From Oceanomicrobium pacificus (GTDB lineage Bacteria > Pseudomonadota > Alphaproteobacteria > Rhodobacterales > Rhodobacteraceae), in assembly GCF_009833495.1 (NCBI RefSeq), contig NZ_WUWG01000002.1:44397-108396 (forward strand): a stretch of DNA of 64,000 bases, in the 5' to 3' direction. Below, piece after piece: positions 25,518 to 35,597 of the stretch (its first letter is position 1; each line of letters begins with the position of its first letter). Position numbers and translations under genes: made by a program. The notes beneath the pieces are model-generated. The model saw only the letters and a list, made by a program, of their open reading frames with translations, was not told the DNA's origin and made no database searches.

Positions 25518-27692
25518 ATGGCGACAGAAACGAGCCAATCGATGGCGGACCGGCGTGGCGCCCGCCTCGCCAGTCTGACGGGTGTCGCGGTGCTCGCGGT
25601 GCTCTCTGTCTCCTTCGCCATAGCTCTGACCTCGATCATTTATGTCGGGCCGCTCAGCGTCCATGCAGACCGTGGGATCGGGCTGGCGCTCCTGGGCGGC
25701 ATCGCCATGCCGGTCGTGGCGGCGCTGCTCAGTTCCTACCGTGCGCTCGTTTTCCATATCCAGGATATACCGGCACTCCTGATTTCCCTGACGGTCGCCG
25801 GTTTTGCCGCCGATCTGGCGCCGGACAGCGCCTTTGCCACCGTGGCCGTGCTGGCGGCGGGGTCGGCCTTCCTGTCCGGTGTCGCGCTCCTTGTCGCGGG
25901 CATGCTGAACCTCGGCTTTCTGGCGCGCTACATTCCCTATCCGGTCATCGGCGGGTTTCTCGCCGCGACCGGCTTCCTGCTGACGACCGGCGGCCTTGGC
26001 ATGATGGTGCGCGAGCCGGTCTCGGCCTTCACGCTCGGTCATCTTGCCGCGCCGGAGTTGCTCAAACTCTGGCTCCCGTGGTTCGGTTTTGCCCTGGTTC
26101 TGGTCTGGGCGACCCGCCGCTTTGCATCCCCGCTTGTCCTGCCCAGCCTCATCATCGGCGGCACCGCCGCCTTCTACGCGTGGCTTGGCTTCACCGGCAC
26201 CGACCTGAACCGTGCGGGCGACATGGGGCTGCTCGTCGGTCCCTTCGCAGAAGGCGGGTTCCTCGACGGCCTGTCGCTGTCCATTCTGTCGGACGCTGAC
26301 TGGTCCATCATCAAATCCGAACTGCCGACTGTCTTCGCCGTTGTCGCCATGACCTTCATCGGCGTCCTCTTGAACTGCAGCGGGCTGGAAGTGGCGCTCG
26401 GCCGCGATTTCGACATGCAGCGCGAACTGCGCGCCAGTGGCGTGGCCAACATTGTCGGCGGCGCCATGGGCGGCATGACAAGCTTCCACCTGCTCGGCGA
26501 AACCATGCTGGGTTGCCGGATGGGCATTCGGGGGATCGGCGCGGCCTTGGGAATCTCCGCCGCCTTCACCTTCGTGCTCTTGTTCGGGGCGAGCGCCATC
26601 GGCAACTTGCCGATCGGTCTGCTGGCTGCGCTCATCATCATGCTCGGTGTCGATTTTCTCTATGAGTGGCTCTGGGTGAAACGAACGAAATTTCCCCGTG
26701 GCGACAGAGCCATTGTCGCCCTGATCGTCGTCGTGGCGGCCACGATCGGTTTTCTGGAGGCATTTTTCACCGGCCTTTTTGCGGCGGCAATCCTGTTCAT
26801 CCTTTCCTATGCGCGCACCGATGTCGTGCATCTTGTGACCACGGCCGCTGCCCGCCCATCCTCGGTCGAACGCAGCGTGGCGGACCGTGCGCGTCTGGAT
26901 TCCAAGGCCGAGCGCATCGCGATCTACGAATTGTCCGGGCACCTCTTCTTCGGCACGGCCAACAGTTTGCTGGACCGGATCCGAAGCGACCTGGACGTCG
27001 CGCCGCGCGGTGGCGGGCTCATCGTGGATTTCGCACGCGTCACGGGGATTGATTCCTCCACCGGTTTCGTCCTCGACCGCATCGCGGCACTGGCCGCACA
27101 GCGGGGCCGGACGGTTGCGCTATCGGGCATGTCCCACGATCTGCAAAAGCGGTTCGCCGCGGAAATCGGTGCCGCCGACGGGCTGCAAGTCTATCCGACA
27201 CTCGACGAGGCGCTGGTCGCCTACGAGTCCCGTCTACTCGACAACACGGCGCGGGCGGCAATCGATCCCGTCGCGCTCATGGATGGGTTGATGGCCCGCC
27301 ATCCCGATCTTGATATCGGTGCCTATACCGCGTTGCACAGGCTGGAGGATGGCGAGGCCCTCATCCGTGCAGGCGACCCGTCGAAAGCGGCATTTCGGCT
27401 CCTGTCGGGCGGCATGCGCGCCGAGGTCGAAGGGCGCGCCGGCACCCGCTATGTCGTTACCCGCTTCGAGCCCGGCGCTCTGTTGGGCGAGATGGCCTTC
27501 TATGCCGATCAGCCGCGCACCGCCGATCTGGTGGCGTCGGGTGCGTGCCTTCTCCTGCGCTACGATCTGGAGGCGCTGAATGCCGATCCGAAGGCAGTGG
27601 CGCTGGCCCGCGAAGTGCATCTCGAAGCCGCGCAACTCCTGTCACACCGGCTCTACCGCATGACGCAATTGGCGCGCGACGCCGGACTATGA
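25518..27692 (+). CDS. SulP-family anion transporter fused to STAS and cyclic-nucleotide-binding domains
   Basis: The 724-residue inner-membrane protein has a SulP transporter domain (residues about 15-430, many hydrophobic helices, HLLGETMLGCRMG motif). A STAS domain (about 460-580) contains GGGLIVDFARVTGIDSSTGFVLDRI, where the Ser of DSS is the anti-sigma-antagonist-type phosphorylation site. A cNMP-binding/CAP-like domain (about 600-720) has ALIRAGDPSKAAFRLLSGG and the phosphate-binding-type loop EPGALLGEMAFYADQPRTADLVA. It probably carries sulfate, bicarbonate or a dicarboxylate, gated by a nucleotide. ATG 25518, after a G-run, is preferred to TTG 25482. Confidence 0.85.
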   Translation: MATETSQSMADRRGARLASLTGVAVLAVLSVSFAIALTSIIYVGPLSVHADRGIGLALLGGIAMPVVAALLSSYRALVFHIQDIPALLISLTVAGFAADLAPDSAFATVAVLAAGSAFLSGVALLVAGMLNLGFLARYIPYPVIGGFLAATGFLLTTGGLGMMVREPVSAFTLGHLAAPELLKLWLPWFGFALVLVWATRRFASPLVLPSLIIGGTAAFYAWLGFTGTDLNRAGDMGLLVGPFAEGGFLDGLSLSILSDADWSIIKSELPTVFAVVAMTFIGVLLNCSGLEVALGRDFDMQRELRASGVANIVGGAMGGMTSFHLLGETMLGCRMGIRGIGAALGISAAFTFVLLFGASAIGNLPIGLLAALIIMLGVDFLYEWLWVKRTKFPRGDRAIVALIVVVAATIGFLEAFFTGLFAAAILFILSYARTDVVHLVTTAAARPSSVERSVADRARLDSKAERIAIYELSGHLFFGTANSLLDRIRSDLDVAPRGGGLIVDFARVTGIDSSTGFVLDRIAALAAQRGRTVALSGMSHDLQKRFAAEIGAADGLQVYPTLDEALVAYESRLLDNTARAAIDPVALMDGLMARHPDLDIGAYTALHRLEDGEALIRAGDPSKAAFRLLSGGMRAEVEGRAGTRYVVTRFEPGALLGEMAFYADQPRTADLVASGACLLLRYDLEALNADPKAVALAREVHLEAAQLLSHRLYRMTQLARDAGL

Positions 27693-27729
27693 GCCGGGCA
27701 CCCCCCTCTCACAGAGCACGGAATGATGA

Positions 27730-30078
<2,349 letters not shown>

Positions 30079-30104
30079 CGGGGTGTGCCACCATATCATT
30101 CGGG

Positions 30105-30134
30105 ACGCCCGCGGCACCGTGCTGCGGGCGTTCT
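30105..30134. terminator. Terminator between katG and the convergent acetyltransferase gene
   Basis: ACGCCCGC and GCGGGCGT form perfect 8-base arms (30105-30112 and 30124-30131) around a second small hairpin (GCAC-C-GTGC), followed by TTCT. It lies 26 bases after the katG stop and 11 before the convergent gene end, so it could serve both. Confidence 0.5.
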
Positions 30135-30141
30135 GCCTTCG

Positions 30142-30681
30142 CTACCAGATTGCGGGATTGTTGAAGGCCGGCACGCATTGGGACGGGCCGGCAACCGGTT
30201 TGAACCCATCACCCGCCAGATCCTGCCCGAGCCAGCCATGTGGCTGCTGCAAGGGGAAGGGCGGGGCGGCCTGATCCGTGGTGATCTGCCGGAAGCCGAC
30301 GCGCCCGTAATAGGCCGGATCACCGTAAGTGATGGCGATATCCACCCCGTCCGACCGCAAGCCGTCGAGCGCATGGCGCAACATCGCCGTGCCGACCCCT
30401 TGCCTCTGCCGCTCCGGCGTGACGGCAACAGGCGACATCAGGTAGACCCTGCGCGGATCGGCATCGTACCGGAGCCGCGTGAAGAGCGCGGCAGCAATCA
30501 AGCGGCCGCCGTCGTCTGTGACACAGGATCTCAAATCCTCCGCCGGCGTCGTCTCGCAAATGGACCGCACCAGTCCCGCGATCAGCGCGCCTTCATCCGC
30601 GCCTTCGGAGGCCGCGAAACTGTCCTGAAAGAGCGCCGCGAGCGCATCGACCTGAAGGTCGCTGTTCATCAGATGATCCAT
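30142..30681 (-). CDS. GNAT-family N-acetyltransferase
   Basis: This 179-residue protein of the YhbS-like GNAT group is predicted to move an acetyl group from acetyl-CoA to an amine. The acetyl-CoA pyrophosphate loop is visible as VTPERQRQGVGTAML (motif Q/RxxGxG/A). The GDPAYYGRVGFRQIT segment is typical of this subgroup. The ATG has AGGAGG 8 bases upstream. It is downstream of the dehydratase gene at 30757 on the same strand (75-base gap), so read-through is possible, but no functional link is evident. Confidence 0.82.
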   Translation of the reverse strand: MDHLMNSDLQVDALAALFQDSFAASEGADEGALIAGLVRSICETTPAEDLRSCVTDDGGRLIAAALFTRLRYDADPRRVYLMSPVAVTPERQRQGVGTAMLRHALDGLRSDGVDIAITYGDPAYYGRVGFRQITTDQAAPPFPLQQPHGWLGQDLAGDGFKPVAGPSQCVPAFNNPAIW

Positions 30682-30756
30682 GCCGGGCGCCTCCTGTCAT
30701 TGCGGACCATCCGACCTTATCCGCCAAAGGCCACAGTGCAAACGCGCGGCACCCGG

Positions 30757-31908
30757 TCAGTAGGCGGGCTTCAGCGGGAACCAGCCGGGCCGCGCCGGGT
30801 CGAGATAGGCGCCCGCGATCTCCGACACTTCAAATTCGCGGATCGCAGCCGGATCGGGTGTGACCCCGAGGCCCGCGGCGGTCGGTGCGAGATACCGGCC
30901 GCGCTCCAGCACCGGCGTGTCGGGCGCGATATCGGCGGTCAGATAGGTGCGCTCCGTGTCGATCGCGATGGACAGGTTCGGCACGCTCAGGCCCAGATGC
31001 ACATAGGCCGCCTGGCTGATGGCAAGTTCCGCACCGGAATGCAGTCCGACAGGAATGCCGCGCGCCTCGCAGATGCCCGCCGCCTTCAGCGTGGTCCAGA
31101 GCCCGCCCGCCTGATGCGGGTCGAGCAGCACCACGTCCGCCGCGTCGGCCTGCACGATGTTGGACACATCCTGCAGCGTATAGGCGCTTTCATCGAGCGC
31201 GATCGGCACCGACTGAACCTGACGCAGGGCTGCGTGACCTGCAATATCGTCGAGTTCCAGTGGCTGTTCGACATAGGCGGGGTCGAGTTCGGCCAGTTTG
31301 CGCAACTGCCGCCGCGCTGTGCCGGGGGTCCATGCGCCGTTCACATCGAGCCGCAGGTCGCGCCCTCCGATCGCGTCGCGCGCGGTGCGGGCGAGTGCAA
31401 TGTCGCTCTCCGCATCGAAACCGATCTTGACCTTGAACGTCTCGAAGCCGCGGTCCCGGAATGCGCCCAGATGCTCGGCCAGCGCATCGCGGTCGCGCGT
31501 GAACGTATAGGCTGCGGCGGGCACGTCCGAGCGGAACCCGCCGCCCCAGAGCATGTAGCAGGGCAGGCCCGCGATCTGGCCGAGCGCGTCCCACATGGCC
31601 ATCTCGAGCGCGGCCATGGCCATGACGGCTGCGCGTTTGTGGTGGTAATAGCCTGCGCCCAGCATGTGGCGCGAGAAGGCTTCGGCCTCGGCCACGCTGC
31701 GGCCGGTTGCCAGCGGCGCGACGACCTTGTCGAAGACGGCGGGGACCGTGTCGATCAGGCAGAGCGTCTCCCCCCAGCCGACCGCGCCGCTGTCGGTTTC
31801 GATGCGGCAGATCAGACGCGTGGTGCCGATCCGCGCCCCCGATCCCCAGTTGATCGTTTCGGAGAAGGGCACGCGCACGAGCCAGCGCTCGACTTTTTCT
31901 ATGATCAT
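30757..31908 (-). CDS. Mandelate racemase/muconate lactonising enzyme family protein, divergent from the IclR-lactonase gene
   Basis: The 383-residue enolase-superfamily enzyme has a KxK catalytic motif (K159/K161 in TFKVKIGF). Metal ligands are D188 (LRLDVNGAW), E214 (YVEQPL) and D239 (ALDESAY). D263 (LLDPHQAGGL) and H290 (GLHSGAE) provide an Asp-His pair. This mixes features: the third metal ligand is Asp, as in the muconate-lactonising group, but the Asp-His pair is that of mandelate-racemase-type dehydratases and racemases. It should abstract a proton next to a carboxylate of a sugar or other hydroxy acid. The gene is divergent from the IclR-SMP-30 gene across 73 bases holding the shared operator, so it is probably co-regulated with region 6. 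Confidence 0.85.
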   Translation of the reverse strand: MIIEKVERWLVRVPFSETINWGSGARIGTTRLICRIETDSGAVGWGETLCLIDTVPAVFDKVVAPLATGRSVAEAEAFSRHMLGAGYYHHKRAAVMAMAALEMAMWDALGQIAGLPCYMLWGGGFRSDVPAAAYTFTRDRDALAEHLGAFRDRGFETFKVKIGFDAESDIALARTARDAIGGRDLRLDVNGAWTPGTARRQLRKLAELDPAYVEQPLELDDIAGHAALRQVQSVPIALDESAYTLQDVSNIVQADAADVVLLDPHQAGGLWTTLKAAGICEARGIPVGLHSGAELAISQAAYVHLGLSVPNLSIAIDTERTYLTADIAPDTPVLERGRYLAPTAAGLGVTPDPAAIREFEVSEIAGAYLDPARPGWFPLKPAY

Positions 31909-31917
31909 CGTTTCGCC

Positions 31918-31946
31918 TTGACTTGGAACTCAGTTCCAAATTATGT
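31918..31946 (+). promoter_or_regulatory. IclR-type operator embedded in the divergent promoter
   Basis: TTGGAACTCAGTTCCAA (31923-31939) is a perfect palindrome of 7-base arms around TCA. A TTGACT -35 element (31918-31923) precedes it, and the weak TATGTC/TTATGT -10 region follows directly, so a bound repressor would fill the promoter spacer. The same arms recur at 37074-37090 before the binding-protein gene. Confidence 0.72.
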
Positions 31947-31981
31947 CACGAGGACCGTCAGTGCAACAGGGAGGCGCATGG

Positions 31982-33697
31982 ATGGCCCGGAAAGCAGCAA
32001 TGGAACCGCGGGAGCCCGCGGAAGAGGCCGGCGCCCAGCCGGGGATGCAGGCGCTCTTGCGCGGCTTGCGAATCCTCAACCTTGTTGCCCAGTCCGACAG
32101 CCCGATGCGGTTCACCGCCCTGCTGGAAGCCACAGGCCTGCCCAAGGGCACGCTGCACCGTATCCTGCACACTTTGATCGACGAACGCTATCTGGTGCTG
32201 AAGGAAAGTGACCAGACCTATGTGCTCGGCTCGAAGCCGTTCCAGCTGGCGCACCGCGTGTGGGACCAGTTCGACCTGCGCGGCGCGGCGGAGCCGGAAC
32301 TGGACCGGCTGGCGGAACTGACCGGAGAGGCCGTGCGGCTCGGCATCCTCGACGGTGACAAGGTGCTCTATATCGACCAGCGCGACCTGCCGCGGCAGAT
32401 CCGGCTGGCCAACGGGATCGGGTCCCGGTCCTCGATCCATGCGACGGCGCTGGGCAAGGCCATGGCCGCGCATCTGACCGCGGCCGAGCGCCAGCGTCTG
32501 CTGACCGGCGTCGATCTGGAGAGTTTCACCGACCAGACGATCGTGCAGGCCGGCGATCTCGACCAGCAGCTCAACATCATCAAGGCGCGCGGCTATGCGA
32601 TCTCCATCGGAGAGCAGCATGATGACGTGAGCGGTGTCGCCGCCGCGATCCTCGACCATCGCGCCCGCCCGCTCGGCGCGATCGGCATTGTCGGACCGTC
32701 CTACCGCCTGCCGGCCGAGACGCTCCATTCCTACGGGCGGGAGGTGATCGAGGCCGCGCGGCGCATCTCGGGCAATATCGGCGAACTGGCCATGTCCATC
32801 GCGGTCAATCCGCGCCCGCTCGACCTTGGGGGCGATGTGCGCTGTGTCATCCCGGGCGAGGATTTTCTGGGCGAGGGGCCGTTCTGGGACGCCGACGCGG
32901 GCCGCCTCCACTGGGTCGATATTCTGGCGCCGGGCGTGGTGTCGGGCGATCCTGTGACCGGCGAGCGCAGCTTCCGTGCCATGAACGAACTGATCGGTGT
33001 GGCCATTCCCCGTGCCAAGGGCGGGTTCGTCTGCGCGACCGAGACCGGCATCAAGCTGATGGATGACAAGGGCGACATTTCCGTGCTCGCCACGCCGGAG
33101 GAAGACCGCCCCGGCAACCGGTTCAATGACGGGAAATGCGACGCGAAAGGGCGGCTCTGGGTCGGATCGCTGGCGATCAACACCGAACCCGGTCGCGGGC
33201 GGCTCTGGCGGATCGAAGGCGACGGCGCGTCGACCATGATGGAAGACCAGATCCACATCGCCAACGGGCTCGGCTGGAGCCCGGACAACCGCACCTTCTA
33301 TTTCACCGACAGCGGCGCGCGGACCATCTGGGCGCATGATTTCGACCTCGAGGCCGGCACCCTGTCGAACCGCCGTGCTTTCGTGACATTCGATCCCGGC
33401 GACGGGGTCCCGGACGGGATGACCGTCGATGCCGAAGGCGGGGTCTGGACCACGCTCTGGGACGGCTGGGCCGTGCGGCGATACCATGCTGACGGCACGC
33501 TCGACCGCTCGATCTCCGTGCCGGTGCCGCGCCCGACAAGCTGCACTTTCGGCGGGCCGCAGGGCGAGACGCTTTTCGTGACATCCGCACGCATCCGCCT
33601 GTCGGCGAAACAACTTTCCGACGCGCCGCTCTCCGGCAGCGTCTTTGCAATCGAGACCGGGCTCAAAGGGCAGCCCGACCGGCCGTTCGCCGGATAA
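31982..33697 (+). CDS. IclR-family regulator fused to an SMP-30/gluconolactonase domain
   Basis: The protein is a single open frame of 571 residues with no stop or frameshift. Residues 22-82 are an IclR winged helix (FTALLEATGLPKGTLHRILHTL). Residues about 95-275 are the IclR effector domain (LYIDQRDLP, SSIHATALGKAMAAHL, GYAISIGEQHDDVSGVAAAI). After a short linker, residues 290-560 are an SMP-30 beta-propeller. Its metal/substrate ligands are all present: E298 (FLGEGPFWD), N382 (RFNDGKCD), N428 (IANGLGW) and D478 (VPDGMTVD). The enzyme half should hydrolyse a sugar lactone; the DNA-binding half likely uses the TTGGAAC-N3-GTTCCAA sites. ATG 31982 has AGGGAGG 7 bases upstream. It begins a run with ATPase, SDR and sulfatase genes. 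Confidence 0.9.
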   Translation: MARKAAMEPREPAEEAGAQPGMQALLRGLRILNLVAQSDSPMRFTALLEATGLPKGTLHRILHTLIDERYLVLKESDQTYVLGSKPFQLAHRVWDQFDLRGAAEPELDRLAELTGEAVRLGILDGDKVLYIDQRDLPRQIRLANGIGSRSSIHATALGKAMAAHLTAAERQRLLTGVDLESFTDQTIVQAGDLDQQLNIIKARGYAISIGEQHDDVSGVAAAILDHRARPLGAIGIVGPSYRLPAETLHSYGREVIEAARRISGNIGELAMSIAVNPRPLDLGGDVRCVIPGEDFLGEGPFWDADAGRLHWVDILAPGVVSGDPVTGERSFRAMNELIGVAIPRAKGGFVCATETGIKLMDDKGDISVLATPEEDRPGNRFNDGKCDAKGRLWVGSLAINTEPGRGRLWRIEGDGASTMMEDQIHIANGLGWSPDNRTFYFTDSGARTIWAHDFDLEAGTLSNRRAFVTFDPGDGVPDGMTVDAEGGVWTTLWDGWAVRRYHADGTLDRSISVPVPRPTSCTFGGPQGETLFVTSARIRLSAKQLSDAPLSGSVFAIETGLKGQPDRPFAG

Positions 33698-33708
33698 GGA
33701 GGACCAAA

Positions 33709-34788
33709 ATGGCAGATCTGCAAATCAACGGGCTCTGGAAGCGCTACGGCACCGTGGAGGTGCTGAAGGATATCGACCTGAGCATCGGGCATGGCGAATT
33801 CGTCGTCTTTGTCGGCCCCTCGGGCTGTGGCAAGTCCACGCTTCTGCGGATGATCTGCGGTCTGGACGAGGTCTCGGACGGGCAGATCGCCGTCGATGGC
33901 GAGATCGTCAACGACGTGCCGTCGTCGAAGCGCGGCATCGCAATGGTGTTCCAGTCCTACGCGCTTTATCCGCATATGACGGTCGCCCAGAACATGGGCT
34001 ACGCGCTGAAACTCGCGGGCGAGCCGAAAGACGAGATCGCCCGCCGGGTGCAGGAAGCCGCTGCGGTGTTGCAGATCGAACCGCTGCTCGACCGCAAGCC
34101 GCGGCAACTTTCCGGCGGCCAGCGCCAGCGCGTCGCCATCGGCCGCGCCATCGTCCGCGAGCCCAAGGTCTTCCTGTTCGACGAGCCGCTCTCCAACCTC
34201 GATGCAGCGCTGCGCGTCGATATGCGCATGGAATTTGCGCGGCTGAAGGAACGGCTCGGCACCACGATGATCTATGTGACCCACGATCAGGTGGAGGCGA
34301 TGACGCTGGCCGACAAGATCGTCGTGCTTAACGCCGGCCGGATCGAGCAGGTCGGCTCGCCGATCGAGCTTTACCAGCGTCCGGCCAACCGCTTTGTTGC
34401 CGGTTTCATCGGCTCGCCGAAGATGAATTTCCTGAAAGCCGATACGCAGGCCGGCAGCGTCACGCTGCCCGGCGGCCGTCTGTCTGTCGCCCATCCGCCG
34501 GCGGGTCTGGCCGAGATCGGCGTGCGGCCTGAACATCTGCGGATCGGCACCGACGGTGACGGCCGGATCGAGGGCGTTCTGGAGGCGACCGAGCATCTCG
34601 GCTCCGACACATTCGCGATCCTTGCCGTGGAAGGCGCCGACCGGCCGCTCATGGTTCGCCTTCCCGGCGAGCAGCGGCTCGACCGCCTGTCCCGCGTTTC
34701 CGTCACCTTCGATCTGGCCGATGCCTACGGGTTCGACTCGGACGGGCAGGCGGTGGACCTCGCACAGGGTCAGGCCAACGCGGCATGA
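33709..34788 (+). CDS. Sugar ABC transporter ATP-binding protein (UgpC/MalK family)
   Basis: The 359-residue ATPase has Walker [11 protein letters not shown]-loop VFQSYALYP, signature LSGGQRQR, Walker B VFLFDEP, H-loop VTHDQVEAM and a TOBE region (IGVRPEHLRIGTDGD). It starts 11 bases after the fusion gene with a GGAGG ribosome site, and its stop overlaps the SDR start. Its binding protein and permeases lie beyond the sulfatase gene at 37116-41050, so the importer is split over two transcription units. Confidence 0.93.
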   Translation: MADLQINGLWKRYGTVEVLKDIDLSIGHGEFVVFVGPSGCGKSTLLRMICGLDEVSDGQIAVDGEIVNDVPSSKRGIAMVFQSYALYPHMTVAQNMGYALKLAGEPKDEIARRVQEAAAVLQIEPLLDRKPRQLSGGQRQRVAIGRAIVREPKVFLFDEPLSNLDAALRVDMRMEFARLKERLGTTMIYVTHDQVEAMTLADKIVVLNAGRIEQVGSPIELYQRPANRFVAGFIGSPKMNFLKADTQAGSVTLPGGRLSVAHPPAGLAEIGVRPEHLRIGTDGDGRIEGVLEATEHLGSDTFAILAVEGADRPLMVRLPGEQRLDRLSRVSVTFDLADAYGFDSDGQAVDLAQGQANAA

Positions 34789-35597
34789 TGCTGGAGACCT
34801 CCGACCATCCCGAACTTGTCCCCCATCCGGTGGACGAGGCGCGTTACCCCTCGCTTGACGGCAAGGGCGTCATCATCACCGGCGGCGCGTCCGGCATCGG
34901 CATGTATCTGGTCGCGGCTTTCTGCGCGCAGGGCGCGCGCGTCGGCTTTATCGACATAGACGGGCAGGCGGCCGAGCGGGTCGCCGGTGTCTGCGAGACG
35001 GCCACCGGCAACCGGCCGGCATTCGCAGTGGCTGACCTGCGCGACATCGAAGCACTGCGCGGCGCTGTCGACACGCTGCGCGAAACATGCGGGCCGGTGC
35101 AGGCGCTGGTGAACAATGCCGGCAATGACGACCGGCTGCCGGCGGCCGAGGTGACGCCCGATTATTGGGACGACCGGATGGCGGTGAACCTGCGCCACCA
35201 GTTCTTTGCAGCGCAGGCGCTGTTCGATGACCTGGAATCCACAGGCGGCGCCATTGTGAATATGGGGTCGACCAGCTGGATGCAGGGGGCGGCGGGACTC
35301 ATTGCCTATACAACCGCGAAATCGGCGGTACAGGGGATGACGAAATCGCTGGCCCGCGAGTTGGGGCCGCGGGGCATCCGCGTCAATGCCATCGCGCCGG
35401 GCTGGATCCTGACCGAGCGGCAAGTGAGCCGCGCCAAGGCGATCTACGCCGACAAGTTCGATGACTACCTGACAAGGCAATGCCTGAAATCCTTCCTGCT
35501 GCCACCGGACGTGGCGCGGATGACGCTGTTCCTCGCGGCCGATGACAGCCGGATGATCACGTCGCAGACCTTCGTCGTGGACGGTGGCGTGACATGA
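34785..35597 (+). CDS. SDR-family sugar dehydrogenase, XylB-like
   Basis: The 270-residue short-chain dehydrogenase has cofactor motif TGGASGIGM, NNAGNDDR, the catalytic Ser in NMGSTSW and the YTTAK pair. NLRHQFFAAQ, ILTERQ, RQCLKSFLLPPDVA and the ending VVDGG resemble Caulobacter D-xylose dehydrogenase and the SDR at 2143. It probably oxidises C1 of the imported sugar to a lactone, the substrate expected for the SMP-30 domain encoded two genes earlier. ATGA-type overlaps link it to both the ATPase and the sulfatase genes. Confidence 0.82.
   Translation: MMLETSDHPELVPHPVDEARYPSLDGKGVIITGGASGIGMYLVAAFCAQGARVGFIDIDGQAAERVAGVCETATGNRPAFAVADLRDIEALRGAVDTLRETCGPVQALVNNAGNDDRLPAAEVTPDYWDDRMAVNLRHQFFAAQALFDDLESTGGAIVNMGSTSWMQGAAGLIAYTTAKSAVQGMTKSLARELGPRGIRVNAIAPGWILTERQVSRAKAIYADKFDDYLTRQCLKSFLLPPDVARMTLFLAADDSRMITSQTFVVDGGVT

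Noticed and set aside
25428..26942. Minus-strand open frame of about 500 codons with dense charged residues
   Set aside because: It lies opposite the SulP gene; the charge pattern is the complement of hydrophobic-helix codons.
30085..32211. Plus-strand open frame of about 700 codons
   Set aside because: It runs antisense through the acetyltransferase and dehydratase genes and across the divergent promoter. Its translation is Arg/Gly-rich without any fold pattern.
31982..33697. Possibility that the IclR-lactonase fusion is a frameshift or missing-stop artefact
   Set aside because: Both domains are in one frame without a gap. There is no internal start with a ribosome site at the junction, and the linker (about residues 276-290) is ordinary coding sequence. 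It remains worth a read-level check.
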